From Cherax quadricarinatus (Eukaryota > Arthropoda > Malacostraca > Decapoda > Parastacidae), in the NCBI RefSeq assembly GCF_038502225.1, contig NC_091312.1, positions 36,088,832-36,152,831 of the forward strand: a DNA stretch of 64,000 nt, read 5' to 3'. Position 1 is the first letter of the stretch. Every line of letters starts with the position of its first letter. The translations under genes and the position numbers were made by a program. Below, piece after piece: positions 1 to 9,728 of this stretch. The notes beneath the pieces were generated by a model. It was not told where the DNA came from and did no database searches. It saw only the letters and a list, made by a program, of their open reading frames with translations.

Positions 1-70
1 GTGGGATACGGCCGGTTTGTTGGAAAAAAAAAAAACTAGCCTTGGTGGGACATAGTCGATGTGTTAAAAA
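1..70 (+). repeat. Two LINE/SINE 3' tails, first cut by window edge
   Basis: The window opens inside the conserved 3' tail of the RTE/SINE family (GTGGGATACGGCCGG, then TTGTTGG and an A-run). A second, worn tail follows at about 40-70 (CTTGGTGGGACATAGTCGAT, then an A-run). The bodies of both elements are missing or lie outside the window. Confidence 0.7.
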
Positions 71-274
71 AAAATAGCATGCTAGTTTTTATGAAAATGA
101 ATGGATACATGCCTGTCCAGCAAACCTTTCCCTCTCACTCCCTATTACATAGGGCTACATGCAGCAGCCATTGACTCATGTTATGTCTCTAAGAGTGTTA
201 CTGACTGGCTTCCCCTTCTTGTCAAATTTGCCATTCTTATCCTCTACAGTCATCTTGACTAGACTGTCCAACAT

Positions 275-510
275 CCATTTTTTTTTTTTTTTTTTAACAA
301 GTCGGTCGTCTCCCACCGAGGCAGGGTGACCCAAAAAAAGAAAGAAAATCCCCAAAAAGAAAATACTTTCATCATCATTCAACACTTTCACCACACTCAC
401 ACATTATCACTGCTTTTGCAGAGGTGCTCAGAATACAACAGTTTAGAAGCATATACGTATAAAGATACACAACATATCCCTCCAAACTGCCAATATCCCA
501 AACCCCTCAT
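275..510 (-). mobile_element. RTE-type LINE 3' end fragment (second tail subtype)
   Basis: Read on the minus strand this is a severely 5'-truncated LINE end finishing in an A-run (T-run at 278-295 on +). It matches the end of the copy at 42481-42703: the AACAAGTCGGTCGTCTCCCA tail, the AAGAAAATCCCCAAAAAGAA stretch and the ATATCCCTCCAAACTGCCAA segment. It carries no coding capacity. It is intronic and antisense to the host gene. Confidence 0.75.
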
Positions 511-904
511 CTTCCTTAAAATACATGTATTTTGGGGGTAATACAGAGAAACTAGACTAATGGTACTCTGTTCTTATTATTTCTAGGGCTTTGATGATTA
601 TGTTGATAAAAGAAAAATGTCTTTTAAAATCTGCTTGATTCTGCACTGAAACTTGAAAGATCACCAGTGTTAAATTAAATCATGAAAGTACTTGTCTATT
701 TTGTTTAGCACTTAAAGGTCTGTGGTTTTGTAGCATTCTAGACATACTATATGAGAGATTTCTTTCATTACATTTGTTTCATTTAAACAGTGAAAATAAT
801 CTGTCTAAAATAATCAGCTCCTTAATTTCTTTATAATGTATGCAGTATTTGTTTTATAACCAGTCCAGTATACAACCTGTTTATAATGCTGCTCTCTCTC
901 ACAG

Positions 905-1090
905 GGTGATCATTATAACACAGTCATGCCCAACATCTTTCAAGGTCTTCAAGATTTAGACGAGAAGAGAATCAATAACTTCAAGAATCTTCTAAAAAAA
1001 AGTGTTGAAATTGAACGCTCAGTCTTTCCAATCATAAACAAGTGTTTAGATGGAATTGTATCTGCTGCAGACTCAATAGATGAAAAAAAT
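905..1090 (+). CDS. Cip4: Cip4/TOCA-1-like exon: C-terminal part of F-BAR domain
   Basis: Internal exon of 62 codons in phase 0, bounded by a pyrimidine-rich acceptor (TCTCTCTCACAG) and a GTAAGT donor. It encodes a helical segment reading GDHYNTVMPNIFQGLQDLDE and continuing through RINNFKNLLKKSVEIERSVF to SIDEKN. In F-BAR proteins of the Cip4/FNBP1 family this matches the last long helices, which build the curved dimer that binds PI(4,5)P2-rich membrane. The family assignment rests on the downstream exons at 2006, 26127, 37166 and 59837, which follow in frame with family-typical order. The start codon and the N-terminal F-BAR exons lie upstream of the window. Family assignment is secure; orthology to Drosophila Cip4 is inferred. 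Confidence 0.82.
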
Positions 1091-1149
1091 GTAAGTTTTC
1101 ATTACTTCAGTTAAATTTTATCATTAATATATAAGTAAAATTTGTGATC

Positions 1150-1500
1150 TGTAATGCAGGTGCTATACCTCCTGCCTCTAGGGCTCAAGTTTGGCTGGCT
1201 AGTTTTCCCTGAATCCCTTCACAAATGTTACCTTGTTCACATAACAACAACATGTCAGATTCTTAAAACCAATTGTTGCCACTCCAGTTGAACAAGCTTA
1301 CACATGCTTGCTGGATGTTCAAGCCTGTACTACTTAAAACCTTCTCTAAATCCTTTCTCAAGCCCTTCTGAGGATTATCCCTATTTCTCCTGTCTTATGC
1401 CTAATACTTATACATGCTTAATACTTAACATCCTGTTCTGCTCTGTTCTCTCTGAATGCCCAAAACACTTCAACAGTTGCTTCTCTGCCTTCTCCAGTAT
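1150..1500 (-). mobile_element. Old RTE-type LINE 3' fragment in intron 1
   Basis: The minus strand of this stretch matches, with much divergence, the LINE 3' region seen intact at 54780-55150. Shared landmarks include GGGCTCAAGT (consensus GGACTCAAGT), TTTTCCCTGAATCCCTTCAC, CTTGCTGGATGTTCAAGCC and AAAACACTTCAACAG. No open frame survives. It is one of the oldest repeat layers in the window and lies just before an old SINE-like copy. Confidence 0.6.
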
Positions 1501-1506
1501 GTTAGT

Positions 1507-1900
1507 TACGGATAGTAGGTTGGTAGAGAGCAACCATCCAGGAAGGTAGAACTGTACTGTCACATGATTGTGAAACAGAAACTTGTTAATTGTTTTACAT
1601 ACCAGCAGGATTGCTAGCTTTTTCTTTGTGCCTCATAAACATGTAAGATGGCAGGTAAATCTTGCAATTACTGTTAACATCCAGTAAATGCAAATGTATA
1701 TGCATGTATATAAATAATCTGAGTTTTCCTCTCAATTTCTTAAGGGTTCTTGCGTTAGTATTTTTTTCCTTTCAGTTCTGTGGGAAAGTTAAGGATGGAA
1801 TCCTTCCTTTATAAGAAGTGTTGTAGAAGGCAATTAAAATGCTGAAAGCAAGGGGTTAAGAAGCTTTCTTCTGTATCATTTGCTAAAAAGCAAAGGAAAT
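1507..1900 (+). repeat. Old, diverged copy of the ~473-bp SINE-like family
   Basis: It starts with GGATAGTAGGTTGGTAGAGAG and keeps the family landmarks in order: TAATTGTTTTACAT, GGATTGCTAGC, CTCATAAACATGTAAGAT, an ATGCATGTATAT stretch, GGAATCCTTCC, AATTAAAATGCTGAAAGC and AAGGGGTTAAG. The 3' tail is not recognisable. Divergence is far higher than in the copies at 53875 or 63205, so this is an early insertion. Confidence 0.6.
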
Positions 1901-2005
1901 TAATTTTATAAAGAGGAATTAATATGATTCACTAATCAAACTCGAATAAAACAATTTAAAATAAGTATTGTATTTTCATTATTCATTTTTCTTGTTCCTT
2001 CCAAG

Positions 2006-2212
2006 GATTCTCAAGTTGTAATAGAACGGTATAAATCAGGCTTCACCCCACCTGGTGATATTCCTTTCGACGACCTTAGTACACCAAGACAAAATGGTGA
2101 AACAACTCCAACAGTTCACCCACCAATCAGGCAGGACACCATTAAAGGCACAATATCAGCATCGAAGTTGAAAAAACGTGGTGGCATTTTTGGTATATTT
2201 GGCTCAAATAAG
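2006..2212 (+). CDS. Cip4: Cip4/TOCA-1-like exon: post-F-BAR linker
   Basis: Exon of 69 codons, phase 0 at both ends, with acceptor CCTTCCAAG and donor GTAAGC. It contains ERYKSGFTPPGDIPFDDLST, the signature that follows the F-BAR domain in Cip4/FNBP1/FNBP1L proteins (vertebrate members read YKSGFEPPGDIEFED), then a Thr/Pro-rich stretch. It ends in a basic segment, SASKLKKRGGIFGIFGSNK, resembling the KKR-rich region before the HR1 domain. The following intron of ~23.9 kb holds most of the transposons described here. Small cassette exons inside that intron cannot be excluded, but none is needed for frame. Confidence 0.85.
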
Positions 2213-2557
2213 GTAAGCTTAGAATACAAATTTAAATAAAATAAAAGCAGTTGGAGTAAGGTTTTGAAATGAGGCTCATATATATTGTCGTAAGTGAATT
2301 AACTGTGTAAATGTTTAAATCTTATTTTGTTAGTACGAGATTGTGTCTAATAAGAATGAATTAATACTAATCAGAGCCCAGTAAATAATTTCCTAGATTA
2401 ATCATAATGACCTGTATGTCTGTTCTCCCTTCACGTTTGTGAATTGCTATCACACCCCAAACCTTATTCATGGCTTCTGATTGTTGGTTCACCAAGTTTT
2501 TGACCTGAGCTTTTTTCTGGTATGATGCCATGCAGATTATCATGTCTTCTGAGACAC

Positions 2558-2668
2558 CATTACATGGGTGTGCTTATTTGCACACCCATGTAATGATGTG
2601 CCCCACAAGTAATGACGGTGCCCCACATGTAATGATGGTGCCCCACATGTAATGATGGTGCCCCACAT
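2558..2668 (+). repeat. Perfect hairpin followed by 20-bp minisatellite
   Basis: Positions 2558-2573 and 2580-2595 form a perfect 16-bp inverted repeat (CATTACATGGGTGTGC and its complement) around a 6-nt loop. About four 20-bp units of the form GTGCCCCACATGTAATGATG follow directly up to 2668. The repeat unit shares CATGTAATG with the right hairpin arm, so the tandem array may have grown from the hairpin. Confidence 0.8.
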
Positions 2669-4151
2669 ACATTCTGTGTAGGGGCTTCATATCAGTGTAA
2701 ATGGTGTATATTAATCATTTAGTGTTGTGAAAGTCAAGACTTGGAACTTGACTTGGTGTGAATCAAGATGAAGGCTCAAATTGTGGCATGGCCATTTGGG
2801 GTTGAAATATTTGTTGTGATTGGATACCCATTTAATTTGCATAATTGTTTAGCATACTGTGTAAAGTGCATACACATGATGGAAAACTTTGATCTGATGG
2901 TATAACTATATTGTTAGATCATATGCACCCCAGTTACTGGTTCCAGATCAATAGGAATCCTGACTACCATTCGTTTAGTGGTATAGGGACTCAAATGGTA
3001 TGGTTTTTCCATTTTGTGCTATGCTAAATAGTAGCTCAAATCCTGGCACGTGCATTTGGGTTTGAGAAATGCATACTTTACATACCTCTTGGCTTTGTAT
3101 AATGATGGAGATGCATTCTGAGAAGATGCCATCTAATGCTAATCTGCTTTATTTGAACCTGGTTTTACGGATTATATGTGGGGGTTAGGTTTCAGATCTT
3201 GAGGCTTGATTGCCAAGGCCCAGCATAGTATTCCCATATCTGTCTCACTAGTGAACTACTGGTAAGTTTGCAAAAAACAAAATTTAATGGTAAAAATAAC
3301 ATAAAACTATATTATTAATATCACATTTTATTCTCTCATTCTTGTTAAAAATGCTTATTTCATTAAAATGTTATGTTCATATTCTTGACATAATGATTAA
3401 TAGTTGAATTAATGTATTGACAGACAATACTAAAATTTGTTTGAGAGTAGTATCCATTGAGGACACAGTAGTTGATGAAACCAGATCTTCCAGTGGACCA
3501 CAGAAAACGATGTTCACCGAGAACAAATTTTAGTTACTCTGCTAGGGAAAAAATGAAAACTTAATATTTGGAACTAAGCATAAAACATAGACCACTCAAT
3601 AGAATAAATGAGGAATGTGAGGGACTTGTTAGAATATCAGATGTTGTGGTGAAGGATCACAAGAGTGTTCCTAGTAGAGTCACAAGGTAAATGATAGATT
3701 GGATAACTAGAATCTGGAGATCAAGAGATGCCACTTATGCTCTCTGGACTGGAATAGAGTATTATATGCTCACAACCCCTTTTAGGCAGCCAGAATTGCA
3801 GATGTGTCAAATTTATAGAAAATTCATTGCCCATAAAAATTCAGTCAAACACTTACATTACTAGGACTGCCATAAGTCTCTTGCACTGTGCTCCCTAGAA
3901 TGGATATGAGAAGGATACATAATTTTATACCTTGAAAACTCTGGAGGGATTTGTTCCAAATCTGTACAGTGATATTACTGCCTATAATAGCAAGAGACTC
4001 AGCAGATGATGCATAATACTCCTATTGACAGGTAGGACAGAATTTTGTGCACATTCATTTTCTGAAAATCCTCAGCTCCACCTGCCTTTTACACATTTTC
4101 TAACTCCTATCCTGGCATGGGAACCCCTACCTTCCATGGTAGTCTCTCATA
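2669..4151. other. Intron 2 sequence, nothing recognised
   Basis: AT-rich intronic sequence without an open frame, a splice-bounded coding-like stretch or a repeat end that I can assign. Confidence 0.5.
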
Positions 4152-4165
4152 ATTTAATGAGTGTA

Positions 4166-4640
4166 CACAAATAACCCGCACATAAAAGAGAGAAGCTTAC
4201 GACGACGTTTCGGTCCGACTTGGACCATTGACAAAGTCACACTAACAGAGGTGTAGCAGGACGGCTATATATAGGCAGGAAGAGGTGGAGGTAGTAGTAG
4301 TAGTACATCATGTGCGGCGTCTGGTTGTCTTTGTTGTGGACGTTTCGCCATCCAGTGGCTGGCTGGATGGCGAAACGTCTACGGTGGGGATGCCCGGGTG
4401 TTGTGCATGTGTCATTTCATCCTGTCAGTATTATATACAATTCTTGTACTACTACTACTACTACTACTACTACCTCCACCTCTTCCTGCCTATATATAGC
4501 CGTCCTGCTCCACCTCTGTTAGTGTGACTTTGTCAATGGTCCAAGTCGGACCGAAACGTCGTCGTAAGCTTCTCTCTTTTATGTGCGGGTTATTTGTGTA
4601 TCGTTCCAGTCACGGTATTGTGCCTTTTTGTTATTTATTT
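4166..4640. mobile_element. Fold-back Penelope-like element derivative with 14-bp target duplication
   Basis: Exact 14-bp direct repeats ATTTAATGAGTGTA flank the insert (4152-4165 and 4641-4654). The arms 4166-4306 and 4446-4598 are near-identical inverted repeats over ~140 bp, with a (TAC)n tract at the inner edge of the right arm. Each arm carries a hairpin followed by GAAACG (right arm: GGTCC-AAGTC-GGACC then GAAACG at 4538-4557), the arrangement of a hammerhead ribozyme core. A second palindrome, GACGTTTCGCCATCCA with its complement, lies at 4339-4379. The same terminal sequence recurs at 44187-44324 and 47868-47973. No coding capacity remains. Penelope assignment is by analogy with the GIY-YIG-bearing relative at 18648-19417. 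Confidence 0.75.
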
Positions 4641-4654
4641 ATTTAATGAGTGTA

Positions 4655-7600
4655 GTCTCTTACTGATAGATCTCATGTACAGTACTTGGGGTACCCTAGT
4701 GTTTGCTAGTGATTACATTTGCTAGTTAAGTGTTGGAATGCAGGCAGTAGGCAGTGAGGTGAACTTGAGTCAACACCCAAAACTTAACACAGGGTTTGTA
4801 ACGAGAGAGCTACACTCAGATCCTGCCTATTGAGAGTTTTGAACATAGCTAGGTGTATAAATCACCTAATTAATATGCTGCAAGTTTCCTGTCTCATTAC
4901 TTTTTACTCTGGTACTCTGAGTTTTCCACCTTCCAGTTTACTACAGCCTTCTTTTTGAATTTAGGGTTGGTTGTAGGGTTCCTATGTTGTAAATTATAAT
5001 CTGACCACAAACTACAACTTTTTGAAGTATGAAAAACTAGTCTCTGTAGGTTTGATGAACCACAGAGACTGCCACTTCTCTGTGTCAGCTATTTTGACCT
5101 AGATTCTTAAAACTAAGTATGTTGCCCACTTGAGACTGAATAAGAAAAAAAGAAAATGGGTATTTCCAGGAGAGAATGGAAGGTGGAATACTGAGTTAAA
5201 AGTGGTAGAGAATTCCAAATATTGATGAAGTATTCTGTCTATAAATCAGTTATAACCCTAATGATGAACTTGGATTTTTTAAGTTATTCTGACATGATGT
5301 AATGAGGTAGCGACAAGACAACTGGTACATGCCTTACAATATAATCAACTCTTGAGCCATGTAATACCAATAACTTTGAAAATTTTCAAACCCCTGTGGC
5401 AGTAGTTTTTGAGATATCACAGTATTCTTAATTTTTGGTAATAAAGTTCTTTTAGTGGGTATATTTTTAAGTGGGATAACTTCCCAGAATTCATATTGGT
5501 AATAAGTATTTATTTTTGCATGTCAAAATTATTTTAAACATCTTTGCTGATTTTAACCATCAGATGTCTCTAGATGCTTTGTTTTCAGAGGATCCATTTA
5601 GTTTAATATATGAATTGGGCGATTTAAAACTGAAATATTTGATATTTAGCTGTTTTGTTGCTTTCCAGGTGTTTTGTGCACTTTTATCTAATTCTGGAGT
5701 TTTGTGACAGTTATCATTGAGATAAACCTGTTATTTAAAGGAGCTTCCCAATCACATTTTTTATTATTCTGGTTCTATATTTATTATTTTTCACTTGACC
5801 ATGAATCTATGGTCTTATCATAAAGATTCAAATATATTTCAGCTCATATAGTTTAGTTCTTCTGTATGATGCTTTAAGATCCAGGGTGATACCTTGACTG
5901 GGCTTTTCTTTTTTTCTTTTTTCTTTTTTCTTTTTTTTTTTTTTGTCAAAAATCCAGTAGTTGTTTTCTTATTTGATTATTTCGATGTGCTCCATCTTGG
6001 TTTGCTGCTGTAGGCTCTGGTCCCTTAAGTAACAGTTCTTTTCTTCTGTAAATACACTCTGAAGCTTTATATTCAATATCTCACATGTCCTCTTCTGATT
6101 CAGCCATTTTGTTATTGCCTTTAATTCTTTGTTTAGGATTTTATGTTTCATATGTAATTTTATTATTTTCAGCCTTAAGTATGAGATGTGGCTCCTCTTT
6201 TGAATTTTTTTTTTATTTTATTATTCTTCTCTTGTACTGCATTAACTTCTGGCTTATCTGTTACTGGGCTGCTGTGCTTTCTATAGTAAGTGAAATTTGA
6301 TTTTCTTTTTAATCATAGCTTTCCATCTGTTGAATTCTTCATAAGGGTATTAGGTTGAGATTGATTCATCATTCCAAGTAATAAATATGATTAGTCTGCA
6401 TATGGATTTTATATTAGTTTCTTTGCAATTATTTTGGTATGAATGTGCTTTTTATGTTCACTGATTGTTTTCATAAAAAGTAAGTTTTGCTGAAGAGCAA
6501 AATTTAATTCTTATTTTTTTTGGATGTCCAAGCATTCAGCACATTATTTAGTACTGTACTTTACACTTAGCAGTGTACACCCCCTCAAGTTGGACTTTAG
6601 GTTACTAGGGATTTCCAACATATAGGGTCATGAATTTGTAAGTACACACTCTGGACTTCAGATCACTCAGTACTGACCATCCCTGAAACCTTAGTCGTGG
6701 AATTCGGGTTTTTGCAGGTCAGGATATCTGCGAGGCCCTACAAAACTTGTGGTTAGTTTGCTTCTTTCCAGTTCCATTTTCTCTTGTCAATCGAACTCAT
6801 TTTGGCTATTATACTATTTTGCAACAACATTCTGTAGTGTATAAATACTCCATCTGTTTCTCTTTCATATTACAAGCCCTAGGCTATCAGCACAAAATAT
6901 ATGTATGTATGAAACATGCTTCTGTTGCTTGTATTTTAATTTGCACTCGGTCTTCCCGAAATATGGAAGAGAGAGATTATTTAGCAGAAAGGTGTTTTTT
7001 ACCAATTGAAACATTTCTCAAGACACCGGTTGTCATTTCTGGCAATAATTTATAAGTTTCATATAGCTTCTGAGTGACATTTGTTTACTGTATTATCCAC
7101 CATTCACTTGGGGTGCTCAAGCTTTGTGCACTCAGGGAGTATGTGACTACAATATGTAGTCAAGAAAGCTGGTGGGAACTTGTCTATTCATTAATACTTA
7201 ACTATCCTCTACAACACTTCATATATATGTGAATTGTCTGTACAGCTTCATTTGTTTTGATTCATGTATAAGAGGGCAATAATGTAGTGTTAACTGGTGA
7301 TGATACCTATCCTTCCTTCACTGTCTGCCACTAGGTTTAATGATGCTACAGGAAGATATATATGGAAGTATTCGTTGGCATCTAAGTTCCTTTGAGAGAA
7401 GCAATCATTTAATGCATACACTCTCCAACACTCCACCACACTTTATCATCTTGAAGGAAATATCTTCATTGTATCATTACATGTATAGCAATTTGTATTG
7501 ACATTTAAAAATAAAAAATGCTCATGCTTCAAGTACACAAGCTTACTTTCATGAATGCTGTCCAATCACAAGTGCTCAGGAACATGTCTCCTGTGAATAG

Positions 7601-7863
7601 TGAGGCATCACTGCATTCAAGATCCTTGTGCTAGGGATTTCTCACAACCAAGAGCCATTTTCATGAAATGTATCTATATAATTTTGGGCAAGATGAATTG
7701 ATTTTATTAAAAATATCATGGGTTCAAGTGTCAAATTTATAAGTAGTACTGTAATGAATTAAAAATTATGTCTGCACTTCTGAATTTAACTGGCTTCACC
7801 CTTCATTTGACATATTTTCTAATAGTGTATTAATTTTTGTCAGTGGGTTAACTCTTATAGGTA
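4655..7863. other. Intron 2 sequence, no assignable element
   Basis: AT-rich intron with a T/CT-rich tract at 5909-5944. Short open frames, such as those around 5516-5707 and 6747-7055, show no recognisable domain or splice context. No repeat ends were identified. Confidence 0.45.
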
Positions 7864-7865
7864 TA

Positions 7866-8059
7866 CAGTGGTACCTCAGGATACGAACAGCTCAAATCTC
7901 AACCAATTATGTTAAGTGTATTTATGTAAGTGATTTTGTAAGTGTACTTTTGGTGGTCAGAAACGCACTAATCTAATTTACATTACTCCGTATGGGAACA
8001 AATTCGTTTGGTATTGGCACTTCTGGAACGAAAAAAGTTCGTATCCCGAGGTTCCACAG
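7866..8059. mobile_element. TA-flanked MITE (Tc1/mariner-Tigger type)
   Basis: TA dinucleotides at 7864-7865 and 8060-8061 bound an insert of ~194 bp. Its ends are inverted repeats: CAGTGGTACCTCAGGATACG on the left, and on the right the complement of GTATCCCGAGGTTCCACAG. Non-coding. It is related in layout to the MITE at 25460-25661. Confidence 0.75.
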
Positions 8060-8086
8060 TACAGTATATGTATATATTTAAAAACA

Positions 8087-9728
8087 AAAAGTTGGCATAT
8101 GAGAGGTTTTTACAAAGCAGAAGTCATGTAAGGAGGGAGGAGTATATGGAGAATAAAAAAAGAGGTTAAGAGAGTGATGAGGGAGTATAAGAGGAGAACA
8201 AGTGAGAGAGTGGGTGAGGTTCTGTCAACAAATTTTGCTGAGAATAAGAAAAAGTTTTGGAGTGAAATTAATAATTTGAGATAGCCTAGGGAACAAATAG
8301 GTTTGACAATTAAAAGCAGATGAAGAGAGTTGGAGGTATTGGGAAGATAGCAGGAATATTTTGAGAACAACAATGATGATGAAGAAAGGGGGACAGTGAT
8401 TTCATGCATTGGCTAGGGAGGTATAACATCCATTAGGAGTAAGGAAGAGCTGGAATAGAGTGGTGGAAATACATGAGGCAGTGGGTAAAATGAAAGGGGG
8501 TAAAGTGACTGGGATTGATGGGATCAAGACAGAAATGTTAAAAGCAGGTGGGGATATAGTTCTGGAGTGGTTGGTACTTTAGTTCAATGAATATATGAGG
8601 GGAAGATACCTAGGGACTGGCAGAGTTTACCTGGAGTTTACCTGAAGAGAGTTCTGGGGTCAACGCCCCAGTGGCCTGGTCTATGACCAGGCCAGAGTAT
8701 GCATAATTCGTTTATATAAAGGAAATGGAGACAACAGAGAATGTAGAAATTGTGGGGGAATAAACCTGTTGATGTGTATACCAGGTAAAGTGTATGGTAA
8801 TAATAATAATAATGTATAGGAAGAAAGTTGAAAGTGAACATAGATAAGAGTAAGGTGATAAGGATATCATATGATTGAGGTAAAGAAAAATTGGATATCA
8901 CATTTGAAGGAAGGAGTATGGAAGAAGTGAATGTGTTCAGATATTTGGGAGTAGACTTGTCAGTGGATGGGTTTATGAAGGACGAGGTTAACCACAGAAC
9001 TGATGAAGAAAAAAACGTGAGTGGTGCATTGAGCTATCTGTGGAGACAAAGAACGTTATCCATGAAGGCAAAGAAGGGAATGTATGCGAGTTTAGTGGTA
9101 CCAGCACTCTTATATGGGTGTGAAGCATGGGTTGTGAATGTTGCAGTGAGAAGGGTGGTGGTGGAAATGTCAGAGAGTTCGTAGTATGGAAATTAGGAGT
9201 TGTGAAGTTACTAAAAGTATTCAGAGGGCTGAATAGAGGTTGTTGAGGTAGTTTGGTCATTTAGAGAGGATGGAGCACAATAGGATGACTTGGAAGGTAT
9301 ATAAATCTGTAATGTAGAGAAGGAGGGGTAGGGGTCATTCTAGGACAGGATGAAGAGAGGGGGGTAAGAGAGGTTTTATGTGCAAAGGGCTTGAGCATAC
9401 AGCAGGCATGTGTGTGTGTGTTAGATAGGAATGAGTGGAGACATGGTTTTTGGGACTTGACGAGCTGTTAGAGTGTGAGCAGGGTAATATTTTTTGAAGG
9501 GAATCAGGGAAACCAGTTAGCCCAGCTTGAGTCCTGGAGGTGGGAAGTACAATGCCTGTACTTTAAAGGAGGGGTTTGGGATATTGACTGTTTCGAGTGA
9601 CATCTGAACTGTCGTATCTGTGCACCTCTGCAAAGGCAGTGATAGTGTGAATGTTGGTGATTTTTTTTTTTTTGGGGGGGGGGGGTCACCCTGCCTTGGT
9701 GGGATGCTGCTGGTTTGTTGAAACAAAA
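8087..9728 (+). mobile_element. Degenerate RTE-type LINE, reverse transcriptase core deleted
   Basis: Plus-strand LINE remnant collinear with 22437-24590. It runs from the segment between endonuclease and RT (GTTGGCATATGAGAGGTTTT), through the N-terminal RT region, to the C-terminal domain (RYLGVDLSVDGFMKDEVNHR, VPALLYGCEAWVVN) and the tail GGTCACCCTGCCTTGGTGGG at 9686. A short LINE end is inserted at 8626-8692. At about 8797-8818 the sequence jumps from the KVYG motif to the RRKLKVNIDKSKV region through an (AAT)n stretch, so the palm with its catalytic aspartates is gone. Frames are broken throughout. A T-run and G-run (9661-9686) precede the tail. Confidence 0.85.
8626..8692 (-). mobile_element. 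67-bp LINE 3'-end micro-insertion inside the RTE copy
   Basis: The piece TTTACCTGGAGTTTACCTGA to GACCAGG interrupts the host LINE between GGCAGAG and CAGAGTATGC; CAGAG (8621-8625, 8693-8697) is the apparent target duplication. It contains two stem-loops, CTGGGG/CCCCAG and GGCCTGGT/ACCAGGCC. The same end occurs on the other strand at 35385-35448, after a LINE C-terminus. It is therefore an extremely 5'-truncated copy of that second LINE family. Confidence 0.65.

Noticed and set aside
2581..2668. CRISPR-like direct repeats
   Set aside because: Head-to-tail 20-bp minisatellite without unique spacers in a eukaryotic intron.
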